Position numbers and translations under genes: made by a program. Shown here piece by piece: positions 12,401 through 24,380 of a stretch of 64,000 nucleotides of DNA (the first letter of the stretch is position 1; every line of letters begins with the position of its first letter). Source of the DNA: Odiellus spinosus. Its lineage: Eukaryota > Arthropoda > Arachnida > Opiliones > Phalangiidae. The stretch is taken from NCBI GenBank assembly GCA_963920705.1, contig OY987227.1, forward strand, positions 9,837,602-9,901,601, read 5' to 3'. The notes beneath the pieces are model-generated. The model was not told where the DNA came from, did not search any database, and saw only the letters and a list, made by a program, of their open reading frames with translations.

Positions 12401-13796
12401 AGCAGCGAGAAAGCAACATAATGAATCTCAATTTATATTCGTTCAGTAGCATCTTTTTTACGAGTCTTCATATCTTTATCTACTTTTTTTTTAGTACTCT
12501 CTTTTGAGGAATGATGACTAGGTCTTAAGAAAAACCAACCCGAAACACTCAAGTTCTAGGCTACAGGCGCGAAGTGACGGCAAACTTAATTTGGTTTAAC
12601 CAAGCGAGTAAAAAGCTTTCTCATTAATAAGGAAATGGAGCCCTGATACTTTTTCGCTTCATTCCCCAAAGAGAAGTTTCACTTTTTCAATCTTTTCCTT
12701 CGCGGATAACGAAGCGAATTGCGAAATATTATAAATTAATTCGACAGATAAATACTTGCAGAAGTGGATTATCTCAAAAAAGATGTAAATCTTTTTTATT
12801 CAGTTCAGAGAAACATTATTATTTTGTGATTTTTGGTTAGGCATGGAAATAGTGCCTGTATCTCAAAGACTGAAATTCCTAAATAAGGCTTATTTGCGTT
12901 TGATGCAAAAAAACGTCAAAAGTATTTACTTTTAGAATAAATTTGCAGTATATAGAAAGTTTTTAGCTCTCCCATATTTTAAACAAGTTGATGAAAGTCA
13001 TACGAATCTGATATTCGCTGCAGAAAAGTAAAATAGTAGGCCAAAAAGAATTCAAATTTAGGTTTTTTTGGGGGAATAAGAGTTCTAAAATATACAAGAG
13101 AAGAAACCGAAAACGAATAAGCAAAAGTGAAAAAAATATGAAATTTCATATCCGATGCAAAAACTTCCCACCATTCTTGATGTAGTTTTTGCTCTCCCAG
13201 AAAAAAAACGGTTCCTGTAGTAGCTAGAGAAACGGAAGTTAAAAGGGGGCCCCATTCGACTGACGTAAGCGACAACCGTGACGAACGTATGTATCAGAAT
13301 CCCTAAGCAAGAAGGATCGAATTCGAAAAGGCTAGCGCAAATCCTTCGGGGAGCTCGGAGATGTACTACGATCAGACCGACTCTTTAGATCCACGAACCT
13401 CAAAAACCCGAGGAAAAAAAGCTTGAAAAGAGAAATCCCTACGGTGCAAAAACTAGCGGAAACATTTTAACAACTTATCAACGAAATTGGAACCAATGCG
13501 CCTCAAAGTTAGGCGGGCGTCTTAAAAGGAATGCTAAATATGGTTAACTTTCCAAGTATTAAAAATAAAACGTATAGTAAACAAGAATCTTTAGCCGGAA
13601 TATTCTGGTAAATGTCCATTTACGGAATTACTTCTAAATCGATAGTTTGCCCAAGTAATTTCCAGTTTGCTTTGGTAATTTATAATAAAAAAACTTTTTG
13701 AAAATTAAAAGTGAACAAATTGTTAAAAGAGGTCAAAGTTCAACGTTTTAATTCGACTACAACTCTACTTTCAATAGTTATTTGTGTTTGGCGTCG
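9493..13796. other. No gene supported; one dispersed-repeat start at the left edge
   Basis: The left edge (9,493-9,640) starts AGCCGCGTTCGCAATAG and continues with ACCGTTTTGAAAGGTCAA, a match to the small element at 47,985-48,113. Beyond that I see AT-rich sequence. Short open frames at 10,588-10,785 (+), 12,264-12,449 (+) and 12,979-13,275 (minus, 98 codons) have no recognisable motif, splice-consistent neighbour or compositional change, so I do not call them genes. Confidence 0.5.
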
Positions 13797-13800
13797 TTAA

Positions 13801-14156
13801 AGGGATAATGCAACCTAACAAGTCATTTTTTATCGATTCCTTGTTTAAATAGGCCTAATCCAACAGTAAAAGAATTAACAGACCAATATTAAACTTAAAT
13901 TTAAAACTTACCATCAAATATAGGCTTAGTTGGATTCATGGAGATCCTGAACCCCCCCCCCCCCCCCCCATAAGGACTAGCGACCAATGACATTGATCGA
14001 TGGCTCTTATATGTGGAGTTCGGGATAAGCCTATTTTGATGGGAAGTTTTAAAATTTATTTCTAGTTTAATGTTTGTTAATTTTTTTTACTGTTGGATTA
14101 GTCCTATTTAAACGATAAGGAATAATTAAAAACACTTGTTAGGTTACATTTTCCCC
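13801..14156. mobile_element. 356-bp MITE with long inverted arms and TTAA flanks
   Basis: TTAA lies on both sides (13,797-13,800 and 14,157-14,160). The arms are about 125 bp each: AGGGATAATGCAACC, then TTTAAATAGGCCTAATCC on the left, and the inverted equivalents ending GGTTACATTTTCCCC on the right. A run of 18 C residues sits at 13,952-13,969 near the centre. Related copies are at about 32,230-32,520 and 43,312-43,420. Confidence 0.75.
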
Positions 14157-14770
14157 TTAAGCTAGAACATGTTTATGTAGTTTTTCATGTCTGTCCTTTG
14201 GCCCTATCAAGTCAAATGGTCATGCATATCATGAAAAACATTGCATTTTCCACGAGTGTGAGGTTAGTTAAGACCAAAATTAGAATTAAAGCATTTGAAA
14301 GTGGGATTCCACAGAAATTTAAACAAATAATTTTGTAATTAAACTATTTTTCAAAATTACGGTAATTTTAAACTCTATTCGGAACCCCGCAAAGAGAAAT
14401 ACTACCTCCATTGTCTTCAGAAACTAAACAATATATTTTCAGTGTCCTTTCAGCTAAGAATTTCTTAATCTAGAAGAACTGCACGATCTAAGGGGTTGAA
14501 AAAAAAAGGTCTTAATATAAAAAAGGGAGCTTGAAGGCGTATGTCGCAAGGTCTCATAATTAACGAGAACCGAAAGCTGCGCGTCGAAAATTATGGGGTC
14601 TGAGGAAAAGGTAATCCCTGCACCAGAAATATTGGGCTTCGATCCAAAAACAAAGGAAGAAATATCGTCGCTATACAGAACAATTCAAGTTTCCACTCTT
14701 TGGGGTTGTTTTTGGGATGAAGAGAAACACGGGAAAGATGGTGTAAAGATTGTGACCAGGAAATTGGTTT

Positions 14771-16265
14771 CAGGGTTCGTACAGGAGCACCCAAGATTTT
14801 GAAAATTCCCTAAAATAACTATACATTTTGCTGACTAATATCGTAACAAGTTAGTCATTGAATAAAGTTCCCATACATTTCCCTTATTCCCTGATCTATG
14901 TCAAATTTTTAAGAGATTCCCTGATTTTTTGGCATCTTTTAAATTTCCTGATATTTTCAGGTACTGCGGGTTTTCCAGGTTTGTATCAACCCTGTAAGTA
15001 CAGCAACTATTTTGCAATTTTCCAGTATTGTAAAACAGTCCCCAATAAATAAAATTAACAAAGGTTTAACTTGAACTATAATTGTATGAATGTTTATAAG
15101 AGGGTAGCCTGACATGTTCAGCTAAGACTAAGTATAGGAACCATTTTTCAATTCCCAAATATTGTAAAACAGTACCTTATATAGAATTAATGGTTTGAAT
15201 TTATAACTGTATGAATGTTTATAAGAGGGTGGCCTGACTGTTCAGCTAAGACTAAATATAGGAACCATTTTGCAATTCCCAATATTGTAAAACAGTACCT
15301 TATATAGAATTAGAAAAGATAGGACTTGAATTGTAACTGTATGAATGTTTATAGGAGTGTAGCCTGACTGTTCAGCTATGACTAAGAATATTAGGAACCA
15401 TTTTTCAATTCACAAATATTGTAAAACAGTACCTAATAAATAGAATTAAAGGTTTGAATATATAATTGTAAGAATGTTTATAAGAGGGTAGCCTGACTGT
15501 TCAGCTAAGACTAAATATAGGAACCATTTTGCAATTCCCAATATTGTAAAACAGTACCTTATAAATAGAATTAACAAAGGTAGGACTTTAATTGTAACTG
15601 TATGAATGTTTATAAGAGGGTAGCCTGATTGTTCAGCTAAGACTAAGTATAGGAGTCATTTTACAATATTGTAAAACAGTCCCCAATAGAAATAACAAAG
15701 GTTTGAATTGAACTGTAATACCTTCTTCAGACGAGGCATAATTAACCGAGGTTTAATCAGATTTAACCGAGGTTTATTGAACTGAGAATGCTACTTAAAC
15801 CTCGGTTAAATCTGATTAAACCGGATAATTACGACTCGTCTGAAGAGGGTATAACTGTATGAATGTTTATAAGAGGGTAGCCCGACTATTCAGCTAAGAC
15901 TAAGTATAGGAACCATTTTGCAATTTCCCAATATTGCAAAAAAATCCCTAATAAATATAATTATCAAACCTACAGGAAAATTTTTAAGTGGGTAGGAAAT
16001 ATTCATGGCGCGTTCATCTGCTAATAATAATTAAGCGCGGGTTCATACATTTGGAAAGCCATTTCCCTGATTTTTCCAGGTTTTACCAGTGAATATATGT
16101 TCCCTTATATTTTCCAGATGCGCAAAAGATCTGGAAAAAAATTATAATAGCTATACATTTTCCTTACCAACTTAGTGCCCTTGAAGTTTATCGATTAATT
16201 TCCGTGATCTATGACAAAATGATTTCCTGATATTTGCAGATATTATGGTTTGTACGAACCCCGTG
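14771..16265. mobile_element. TIR-bounded element with an internal satellite array
   Basis: Inverted ends CAGGGTTCGTACAGG (14,771) and TTGTACGAACCCCGTG (to 16,265) enclose flanking segments built of TTCCCTGAT(A/T)TTT and TTTCCAGG words. A tandem array of about 145-bp units follows (about 15,040-15,960), with GTATGAATGTTTATAAGAGG and GAACCATTTTGCAATTCCC in most units. A second fragment with the TTCCCTGATATTTC and CCAGGTTTGTAT words is at about 50,400-50,520. The layout recalls satellite-bearing Helitron/Pearl-type elements of molluscs, but the inverted termini make the class uncertain. Confidence 0.6.
15721..15849. mobile_element. 129-bp hairpin MITE nested in the satellite array, TA flanks
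   Basis: It begins CCTTCTTCAGACGAG and ends CTCGTCTGAAGAGGG, which are inverted copies with one mismatch. The arms also contain AACCGAGGTTTAATCAGATT and its inverted partner, so the whole element folds on itself. TA lies on both sides (15,719-15,720 and 15,850-15,851). It interrupts one satellite unit, so it inserted after the array formed. TA targeting suits Tc1/mariner-type or related transposases (inference). Confidence 0.75.
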
Positions 16266-19089
16266 TATTTAAGGTTAAAAGGATGGGGTGGATTTAACAG
16301 TTCACGGATTATCTTACATTTCAACCAACCAAAAATTGCGAGTGATGGCTAATGGAACTAGAAACAAAAGCATGAACTTCTTCCCCGCTTTACTTTCTCT
16401 TTATAAATATGTTTCGAGTGTCCTGAACTATAGGTACCTTTTATCTCCACCATTAATTCTTATAGAGAAATAAGTAATGGGTCAACTAAGCATGCGCGAT
16501 AAAACTCGACTTCATGGACGCGCTCGATTGCTCAGAATCATCTAAAAGCCTATTATATAGGGTTCGCAATCTGAGGGGTTATCTCGTCCGTGCTGTAGTA
16601 TTGTATGAGCTAAACAAATTAGCGAATATAGATAGGCATTCTTCTTCAAGCGAAGTTAATAGCGAGACTACTTTCTTCATACGGGATTAAATATTACGTA
16701 TCAATCCGCCTCAGTTTGTTTTCTACTACCCAACTACTCTTGAACGTAAATATAAACAATGGAATTCTCTTTCTAAAGATATCTAGAAATAAAGCTTAAT
16801 ATAGTTGTTCACAATCTAGAAACCATCTTATTTAGTCCGTTTAAAACTGGTTTTCTCTTGGACATCGTGATTAGTTCCAAGCTCGCGAAAGAATAGTTGC
16901 TGGTGAGAACAGCAGCGGTTTACGTGACCAGGTGTGGGACGTTCCCGTTATTAAATTGAGGGAGGTTTCGAATTTTATCGAGACATAGTATATTTTTTGG
17001 ACGGTGAACTAATATTAAGTTGTCAAAGACACCTGACCATCGCGGGTGTTCTGTTCATACACAAGTACTCTCGTACTTAAGAAAAGGCAGATGAAAGGGA
17101 AAACATCCATTTTATATTGAATGGTAATTATTCGTAAATTAGTCGGTACGATTACTATTCGCGAACGAAATGATTCTAGGTGGCGCCGCGATGTTAATGC
17201 TTTAGTAGTCTGCTAAAGTATTGATCAAAATATGTGTAGACATATACTAAAACCCACTAGCTCTGGTTTTCGACGGTGACAGCAGAAGTTCCCGATCGCG
17301 TATTACGTTAAACCCTCAAAGGGTGGTATCCTTTGACCAACTATACAGTTCTTAAATATATCAACATTCATGAATAATTAAATACCTACAGCTGTCAGCA
17401 ATCGAACAATTTGAAAAGGGGTTTCAAATCCTCCAAGGGTTATGTAAATAAACCAAAACTTTAGCTCCCCACCGTTTGTACTACTTATTTTTATCTATGA
17501 TCTAGGTTTATTATATGTTTTGGAATTAATTATAGATGGATTTATTTTAAAGCTACGGTAAACCTAAATTTTTATTTAAGAATTATGTTTTTCTTATCAA
17601 ATTTACCCTTAAAAAAAGGGAAATTTAATCTTGGTTAAGTCAGAAGTTTATTCTTGGGTGGTTTCGAGTGGTAATTTAAAGTCGGACCATCACGTCGAAA
17701 TCGCTCTTTAAGGAAATATGTTAAATGCGATCTCTTAAGCTGACTGACGAATAATATTTAGGGAGAGCTAAGCCGTGCCAAACTTCGTATTAGCTGAAAA
17801 AATCCAAGCAGCATGAGGGACCTTCCAATAATTTCTAGTCATTGAAAATAAAATTCTTTTTCACTCTCTCTTTAAGAATTTAAGATCTTATACATACCTA
17901 AAATATACCAAACTCTTAACTTTTGTTAAATTCTCACGCACTAACTTTATGGGAATTCTTGACGATCCTAGAGGATCTTAGGACGAGCAATACGTGTTTC
18001 AGTTATCGATTGGTGGGTGAGAACGATTACAGCGCTGACTAGGCGTCTAGCTGATGCATATTAATTCCATAAAATTGACGCTACGCGAGTCTTACAGGCC
18101 TATTTATCAATTGTTAATCATGCAGGATATTTTTTTAACATAATTACAATATTATTTTCGTGAATTGTTATCATACAGAGGGCAGAGCTATTGTCTTTAA
18201 GTCCTATAAAATCAATATAATTCCAAATATTTTCACAAATACCAGGCCAACAGCTAGATGTATCATAGTATAGTTACGTCATCATATTGATATCAAAAAT
18301 CGATTAAAAAACATAGTTCCACACGAACTAATATACAAATAAACAAATTTATCCCATATTAAAATAAAACGAGGCTGCAAGATATCTCGACTTAAACTTC
18401 TATTTAATATTGACCCAATCAATAGAAAATTTTAACCACGAATCGCTTGGGGAGAAAAAACTACCGATGATGTAAACTATTTGTTCGATTAGAAGATATA
18501 AAAGGCGAACGTCATGTACCCGTCTTCAATTTAGTACAGTTAAAAGGGGGATGAATCAACCTTTTATTGCGGCCGTTGAAATATATTTTAACTCCAACCA
18601 GTGTTTGCAACGCAATCATCGATAGACAGAACCTATCATTCAGAATCAGAGCTTTGCAAGTATTGCAAAATCAGGTTCACGCAATACATAACGTAACGCA
18701 ACTATCATTCCTTCATTTCAATTAAGAGACTTCAGTGTGCCCAAACCTCAACTTCATTCTATTTCGGGGAACAAGACCATTTAAAAATAGATACAACCTA
18801 CCATAGTACCCACTGAAATTATAAGTAGATCCCTACTACCCCCGTTTGTCTACTAAACCAGCACCAAAACTGTTGAAGTTACTGAAAATTTCAGAATATA
18901 ATACCGTCAGTATTGATGGCGTTTTACGTCTACTTCCCGCCTTTATTTTTACTAGCTCGTGACAAGATGACGGAATATTGTCCGAGAAAACGATCTATAT
19001 TCTAAGCTCAGTGGGAATTTTCAGTGCCTAATAACCTAGAACCTCATACGTAAGACTTTCCAAAAAACAATTCATCAGAGGGAGTCCAA
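16266..19089. other. No gene or clear repeat recognised
   Basis: AT-rich sequence with short random open frames only (for example 16,288-16,473). I see no splice-consistent coding block, tandem array or inverted repeat of note. Confidence 0.5.
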
Positions 19090-19368
19090 CCTGGCGCTAT
19101 GATGAAATCTAAAACTCCAATGAGCCCCAGATCCATATAGGAGAGCCCCCTACGGTAGTAAAGGAGGTTGAAGAGCCGGGATTCAAAGGGACTCTAAGAG
19201 GAGAGCTAGGAGCAGACGGGAGAGGAAAGAGGGAAAACCGTAGAGACCCGGATGAAGGACGATGGTAGTTCCCGAGATCGAGAGCGTCCGACATCTTGGG
19301 TGTTGAAGGGGGGACCAGTGTTACGGCGGGGCTAGAATCGAGCCAGAAAATCACCCCTCCGAACAAAA
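19090..19368 (+). other. GC- and purine-rich block ending in a good splice donor; possible 5' untranslated exon of VIAAT
   Basis: This block is clearly richer in G, C and purines than its surroundings and ends AACAAAAG|GTAAGATAC, a good donor, about 940 bp upstream of the VIAAT start. Plus-strand frames contain stops, so it would be non-coding. A minus-strand open frame (19,109-19,366) shows no recognisable motif. Alternatives are an unrelated regulatory block or a chance donor. Confidence 0.3.
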
Positions 19369-20307
19369 GGTAAGATACGTTTTTAAGTACTTTAAAACCG
19401 AGTAAACACTTCCGTCATAATGTTTATCAAACAAGTATCAACCCTGGAAAGATATTTACTAAGTAAAATGACAAGGAAAACCAACTCTAATAAGAATGAA
19501 ACTGTTTTGTATCGCGAGGCCTAGCTAAGCAATCCCCAATCGAATATAAAATGGCGTCAGAAATTCAGAAGCTTAGATACATGCGATTTAAACCGCAAAA
19601 TTAAACGTTCTTTCGTACAAAACGATCGACTCCCACACCCTAAATTGTCATTGTATTAAGTTGTAAATTATTTTTTAAGAGTTTGTTATTAAGAACTATA
19701 GTACTTCATTTAAAGTTTCAATTACGATAGGCGAAAAGAAGTAGATTTTAAAATACATTCAAGTAGGTTAAAAATGGGGCTGAAATATTCTATATTGTAA
19801 AGGGAAGGTAACACGTTTCATAATTTCAGAAATATACAACCTATTTTCAGGGAAAAACACTTTAAATAGTATTTAAATCCGTTGATTTTAAAATTTTGGG
19901 TGAGAAAATTATAAATTTAATCTATATTATATTTTTAAATTGAATCACTATTAGCGGTATTTGGTTAATATGTTACTTATATCATTTTAGAATTTACGCT
20001 ACTTGTCACGCGTCTTAAATTTGTGTGGTGTTTAAAAATTAACCGATATTTTTTCTTATCGAAGTACCATCGAAGCGCGATTCCCAAACCAGAGGCGAAC
20101 GTATGAGTAACCGAAGGTCAAAGGTCAACTACAACGGCACGAGATTAAAGTACTGACCATTCCGGATTAAGTAGGCGGAAGAGAGTAGGGTCGGACCATC
20201 CATCCTCCAATAAAACGAAGAAAGATACGAAGAGGAAATTAACGACGGGTAGAAATACCAAATTTAAAGCTAAATTTGCAAATTGAAAGTATAAAAAGGC
20301 GGCGGCC

Positions 20308-22007
20308 ATGGCGTCGTACGTACAAAATATGTGGTCGACGGTAAAGCCTCTCGTAGCGGGAATATGCGGTCGAAACGAAGACAACGAAAGATTACATTTC
20401 GCCAAGTACGGACACGGTCAAGGCGACACGGAACTGTCTTCCACAAGACGAAGGTCAGGCTCACAAGTGGACGAACACGAAACCGGCTACGGAGCCGAAG
20501 GAGAATTCGGAAAGGAACGGATATCGGAGTGGCAAGCCGGATGGAACGTTACCAACGCCATTCAGGTAAATAATCGACGACGAAAGTTGCGTGGTTCGAA
20601 GCTCCTAACTGGTCGTTTTTCTTCCAGGGTATGTTTATAGTCAGTCTACCGTACGCGGTACTGCACGGCGGATACTGGGGCGTCTTCGCCCTGGTCTTCG
20701 TCTCGTATATTTGCTGTCACACGGGCAAAATCCTGGTGGCTTGCCTGTACGAACCGAACGAGAGAGGAGAAATGGTACGAGTTCGCAACTCGTACGTGGG
20801 GATCGCGGAGATCTGTTTGGGAGAGCGATGGGGAGGCAAAGTAGTCAACATCGCGCAAATTATCGAACTGCTGATGACGTGCATCTTGTACGTGGTACTC
20901 TGCGGAGACCTAATGATCGGCTCGTTTCCGGAAGGGCCCATCGACCAGCGATCCTGGATGATGATCTCTACTATGTTCTTGCTCCCCTGCGCCTTCCTGC
21001 GCCACTTGCACGCCGTTTCTCTCCTGAGTTTCTGGTGCACGGTCGCTCACATCCTCATCAACGTCGTCGTCCTCGGATATTGCCTGACCAGAGCCGGCGA
21101 TTGGCTCTGGGGGAAAGTGCAGTTTCGTATCGACATCCACATGTTTCCCGTCACCCTCGGAATCGTCGTCTTCAGCTACACCTCGCAAATATTCTTGCCC
21201 ACCCTAGAGGGCAACATGAGTGACAAATCCCGCTTCGAGTGCATGCTCAACTGGAGTCACGTGGCCGCCGCCATCTTCAAAGGACTCTTTGCTTACGTCG
21301 GCTTCCTCACCTGGGGCGAACAGACCCAAGAAGTCATCACGAACAACCTACCGACCCAAGGATTCAAAGTCATCGTCAACTTGACCCTGGTCCTCAAAGC
21401 CCTACTCTCTTACCCCCTGCCCTACTTCGCCGCTATCGGACTGCTGGAATCCGCCTTCTTCGAACCTCCGCCCAGCGTCGTAAAGAGACGAGAAGAAGAA
21501 CTACAACGGGAAAGGGAAAGAGCCGAAATGGAACGCGAAAACTGGGACGCCTCGTCCGCCGAAACCAGAGAAGCGGAAAACGTCGTCGACCCGACGCGCT
21601 TTCCGCCACCCATCGCGGAAGGAGCGCCCAAGGGAAACTGGACCTTCGGAAAAAGCCTCTTTCCCTCGTGCATCGCCATGGATGGCGACCTGCGCATTTG
21701 GGCCGTGGCCCTCCGAGTTTTGATGGTCATCTTCATCACTTTGATGGCCATGTCCATCCCGCACTTCGCCCTCTTAATGGGCTTGATCGGCAGCTTCACG
21801 GGCACCATGTTATCCTTCGTCTGGCCTTGTTACTTTCACATGAAGTTAAAATGGCATCAAATGCAATGGTACAGCATATCGTGGGAGATATTCATCATGA
21901 CCCTCGGTATCTTTTGCGGAATCAGCGGCTTCTACAATTCCGCCTCGGCTTTGGTCGAAGCCTACCACATCCCCTTACCGTACGTTAAACCTCACCCGGA
22001 ATCGTAG
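20308..22007 (+). CDS. VIAAT: Vesicular inhibitory amino acid transporter (VIAAT/VGAT, SLC32 family)
   Basis: Loads GABA and glycine into synaptic vesicles in exchange for protons (family knowledge). Two exons, 20,308-20,565 and 20,628-22,007, are split by a 62-bp intron with donor CAG|GTAAAT and acceptor TTCCAG|G. The joined frame gives 545 residues; the vertebrate protein has about 525. The join restores the family block WQAGWNVTNAIQ-GMF. Recognisable downstream blocks are GKILVACLYE, NIAQIIELLMTCILYVV, FSYTSQIFLPTLEGNM, EVITNNLPTQGF, ALLSYPLPYFAA and PHFALLMGLIGSFTG. The N-terminus (residues 1-75) is hydrophilic and presumably cytosolic, followed by about 9-10 hydrophobic segments. The start ATG sits in GCGGCGGCCATGG, a strong context. 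Unusual: residues about 365-427 form a charged, Arg/Glu-rich insertion absent from vertebrate VGAT. Codons are much richer in GC than the flanks. Complete. Confidence 0.97.
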
Positions 22008-22162
22008 AGAAACGAACCCTCACCCCTAGCCCCGAGATCAGTTCAATTTAATTACGACAAAAATTTCGACAACGTCTCCGAGACGACAGTCAAATCGTTT
22101 TAGGACCATCTACGTTACAACTTTTGCTTTTAAAACGAAACCGAGATGGTTACGACCACGAG

Positions 22163-22168
22163 AATAAA
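22163..22168 (+). terminator. Candidate polyadenylation signal for VIAAT
   Basis: AATAAA lies 156 bp after the VIAAT stop codon. It is the first canonical hexamer I see downstream on the sense strand; actual use is not shown by sequence alone. Confidence 0.45.
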
Positions 22169-23780
22169 CGCCATTATTATAAGATAGATGAAACTATTTA
22201 CGTTGGAGCAGAATTACAATTTATAAATATCCGTTTACGTCATAAATCGACTTAAAAAAAATACGGAAGCGCGTGATCGAAATAAGAAGAGAAGACCAAT
22301 TCTTCTACAGCGCTTTCCGAGGCTTTATAGATAGCCAGGCTTTTATAGAGTTCATCCAAATGGTCGTAACGTTAAGTTATATGATATAATAATATAAAAC
22401 AATGTTTTTTAAAAATATTTCAAGGTTACTACCAAAAAAAATATTAACCGAGATATTTTTTACCTTACGTCATGATTAATGTAGAAATATTAGAAATTTA
22501 AATAGGTTTTTTGATAGTCGCACATTTCATCAAAATATAATTGAAAATATCACGTAATTCGGTGCGCCAGATTTAAAATAGGGGGTTGAAAATGGTTTCA
22601 AGCACCTAAGAAAAATTAATTATAATTTTCTTAGAATTAATTATAATAAATGGGGGAAATTAAAATTATTCGGGGGGTGCCTTGATGTGATGCAAAATAT
22701 GTCTTCCATATATAAAACAAAATATTCCGAGAAATAAAATAAATTAAAAGGAAAAATTTAAAGAAATTTCGCGTCTTCCAAAATTGAATTAAGGAAAATT
22801 CACCGATATTTGTTCAATGTTGTCGGCGTTTTATCAGTGTTCAAAGCGTTATAAAAACAGTCACAAATTATACTGGACTATTTTGGGAACTAATTAGACA
22901 ACGTTTACTCGACCAAAGAGCAAAATTGAATAATTATTATAATTATTAATTTAACAATCAATTCAAATATTTGGAGGTGGATATCTATACTGAATATTAA
23001 TAGGAAAATAATTATTATCCATTTTTGACTAAAATAATAAAGAGGAGCTTGTTAACTCGCTTAATTGCGAATTACAAAATAACTCCCTTAAGTAAGATAA
23101 TTATTAAATATGCGTTTAACTACGGGTTTACTAGTTTTAGTTAAAAGTAATCTTTCGATAATTAGTTATTTTATAATGCTATTCAAATTGGTTTTATATG
23201 TAAAAATGAGGAGCTAAAATTACGCTCCACATCTCATTAATATAAATTGAAGGTGAAAACCCCCCCAAAAAAAACCTCAAAACGCAATAATCTTAAACGT
23301 GTTTAAAATATTTACGTAAATCAGTACGATATTATGAGATTCAAGAACCTGATATTGTTTTAAATTGATAATTATTAAAATATAAATCGTAACCCAGATT
23401 GAACCTAACTCTTCCAAGGGTCAAGGTCTAATGGTGATACCAGTAAATTGGCACGAATATTAATTACTATCATTACCAAAAAAATGATAATTTTGTAATG
23501 GATGAAAATGTAATTGACTTGACATAAGGTTTAACCAAGTTGTAAACTAAATTGAGGACAAGAAGGGGTCAAAGGTTAAGATTTACTAATAGAAATCACC
23601 CTAAAAGTACCTATATTTAACCGAAGACACTTTCTACCTTGTCAGGAGTTGGTGATAACAACACCACAAATTATGATCTACAATTACCAAAGACATAGTT
23701 AAACAAGTTACCTCAAAAGTAACTATTTTACCTCTGATACTAAAGTTTTAAATGTTTCATGAAATAGTGATGACAACATA
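22169..23780. other. AT-rich intergenic sequence without a recognised gene
   Basis: Strongly AT-rich. It includes a small inverted repeat near 22,610-22,650 (TTAATTATAATTTTCTTAG followed by its near-inverse) and no coding block that I can support. Confidence 0.5.
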
Positions 23781-23784
23781 TGAA

Positions 23785-24380
23785 TAGATAATTATCCGAG
23801 AAATTTAAAGGCAATTACCTAATTACACGCGAAATTTAAAGCTAATTACCCGAAAATTTTAAAGCCAATTACCTAATTACCCGAAAAATATAAAGGCTAT
23901 TACCCAATTACCCGAGAAATTAAGTCAATTACCTAATTACCCGAAAAATATAAAGGCTATTACCCAATTACCCGAGAAATTAAAAATCAATTACCCAATT
24001 ACCCGAGAAATTAAAAGTCAATTACCCAATTACCCGAGAAATTAGGTCAATTACCCAATTATGCGAGAAATTAGGTCAATTACCTAATTACCAGAAAAAT
24101 ATAAGGCCAATTACCTAATCACCCGAAAAATTTAAAACCAGTTACCTAATTACCTGAAATGTTTAAAGTCTATTACCTAACTACCCGAAAATTTTAAAGC
24201 CAATTACCTAATTACCCGAAAAATTTTAATATAATTACCTAATTACCCGAAAAATATAAAGGCAATTACCTAATTACCCGAAAAATAAAGGCAGTTACCC
24301 AATTACCCGAGAAATTAAAAGTCAATTACCCAATCACCCGAGAAATTAAGTCTATTACCTAATCACCAGAGATTTAAATA
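23785..24380. repeat. Minisatellite array, about 31-bp unit
   Basis: About 18-20 degenerate copies of a unit built from CAATTACC(T/C)AATTACCCGA followed by GAAAAAT or GAAATT and a short spacer (AAAGGC, AAAAGTC). Two subfamilies alternate: one with CGAAAAATATAAAGGC and one with CGAGAAATTAAAAGTC. Decayed units trail to about 24,540. Confidence 0.85.

Noticed and set aside
12979-13275. 98-codon minus-strand open frame
   Set aside because: No family resemblance, no flanking exons with matching phase, ordinary base composition.
14593-14802. Plus-strand open frame with a plausible-looking protein start
   Set aside because: It runs into the terminus of the repeat element at 14,771, the opposite strand is equally open, and nothing in it is recognisable.
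20331-21988. Long overlapping open frames on both strands across VIAAT
   Set aside because: Shadows of the GC-rich VIAAT exons; only one frame matches the SLC32 family.
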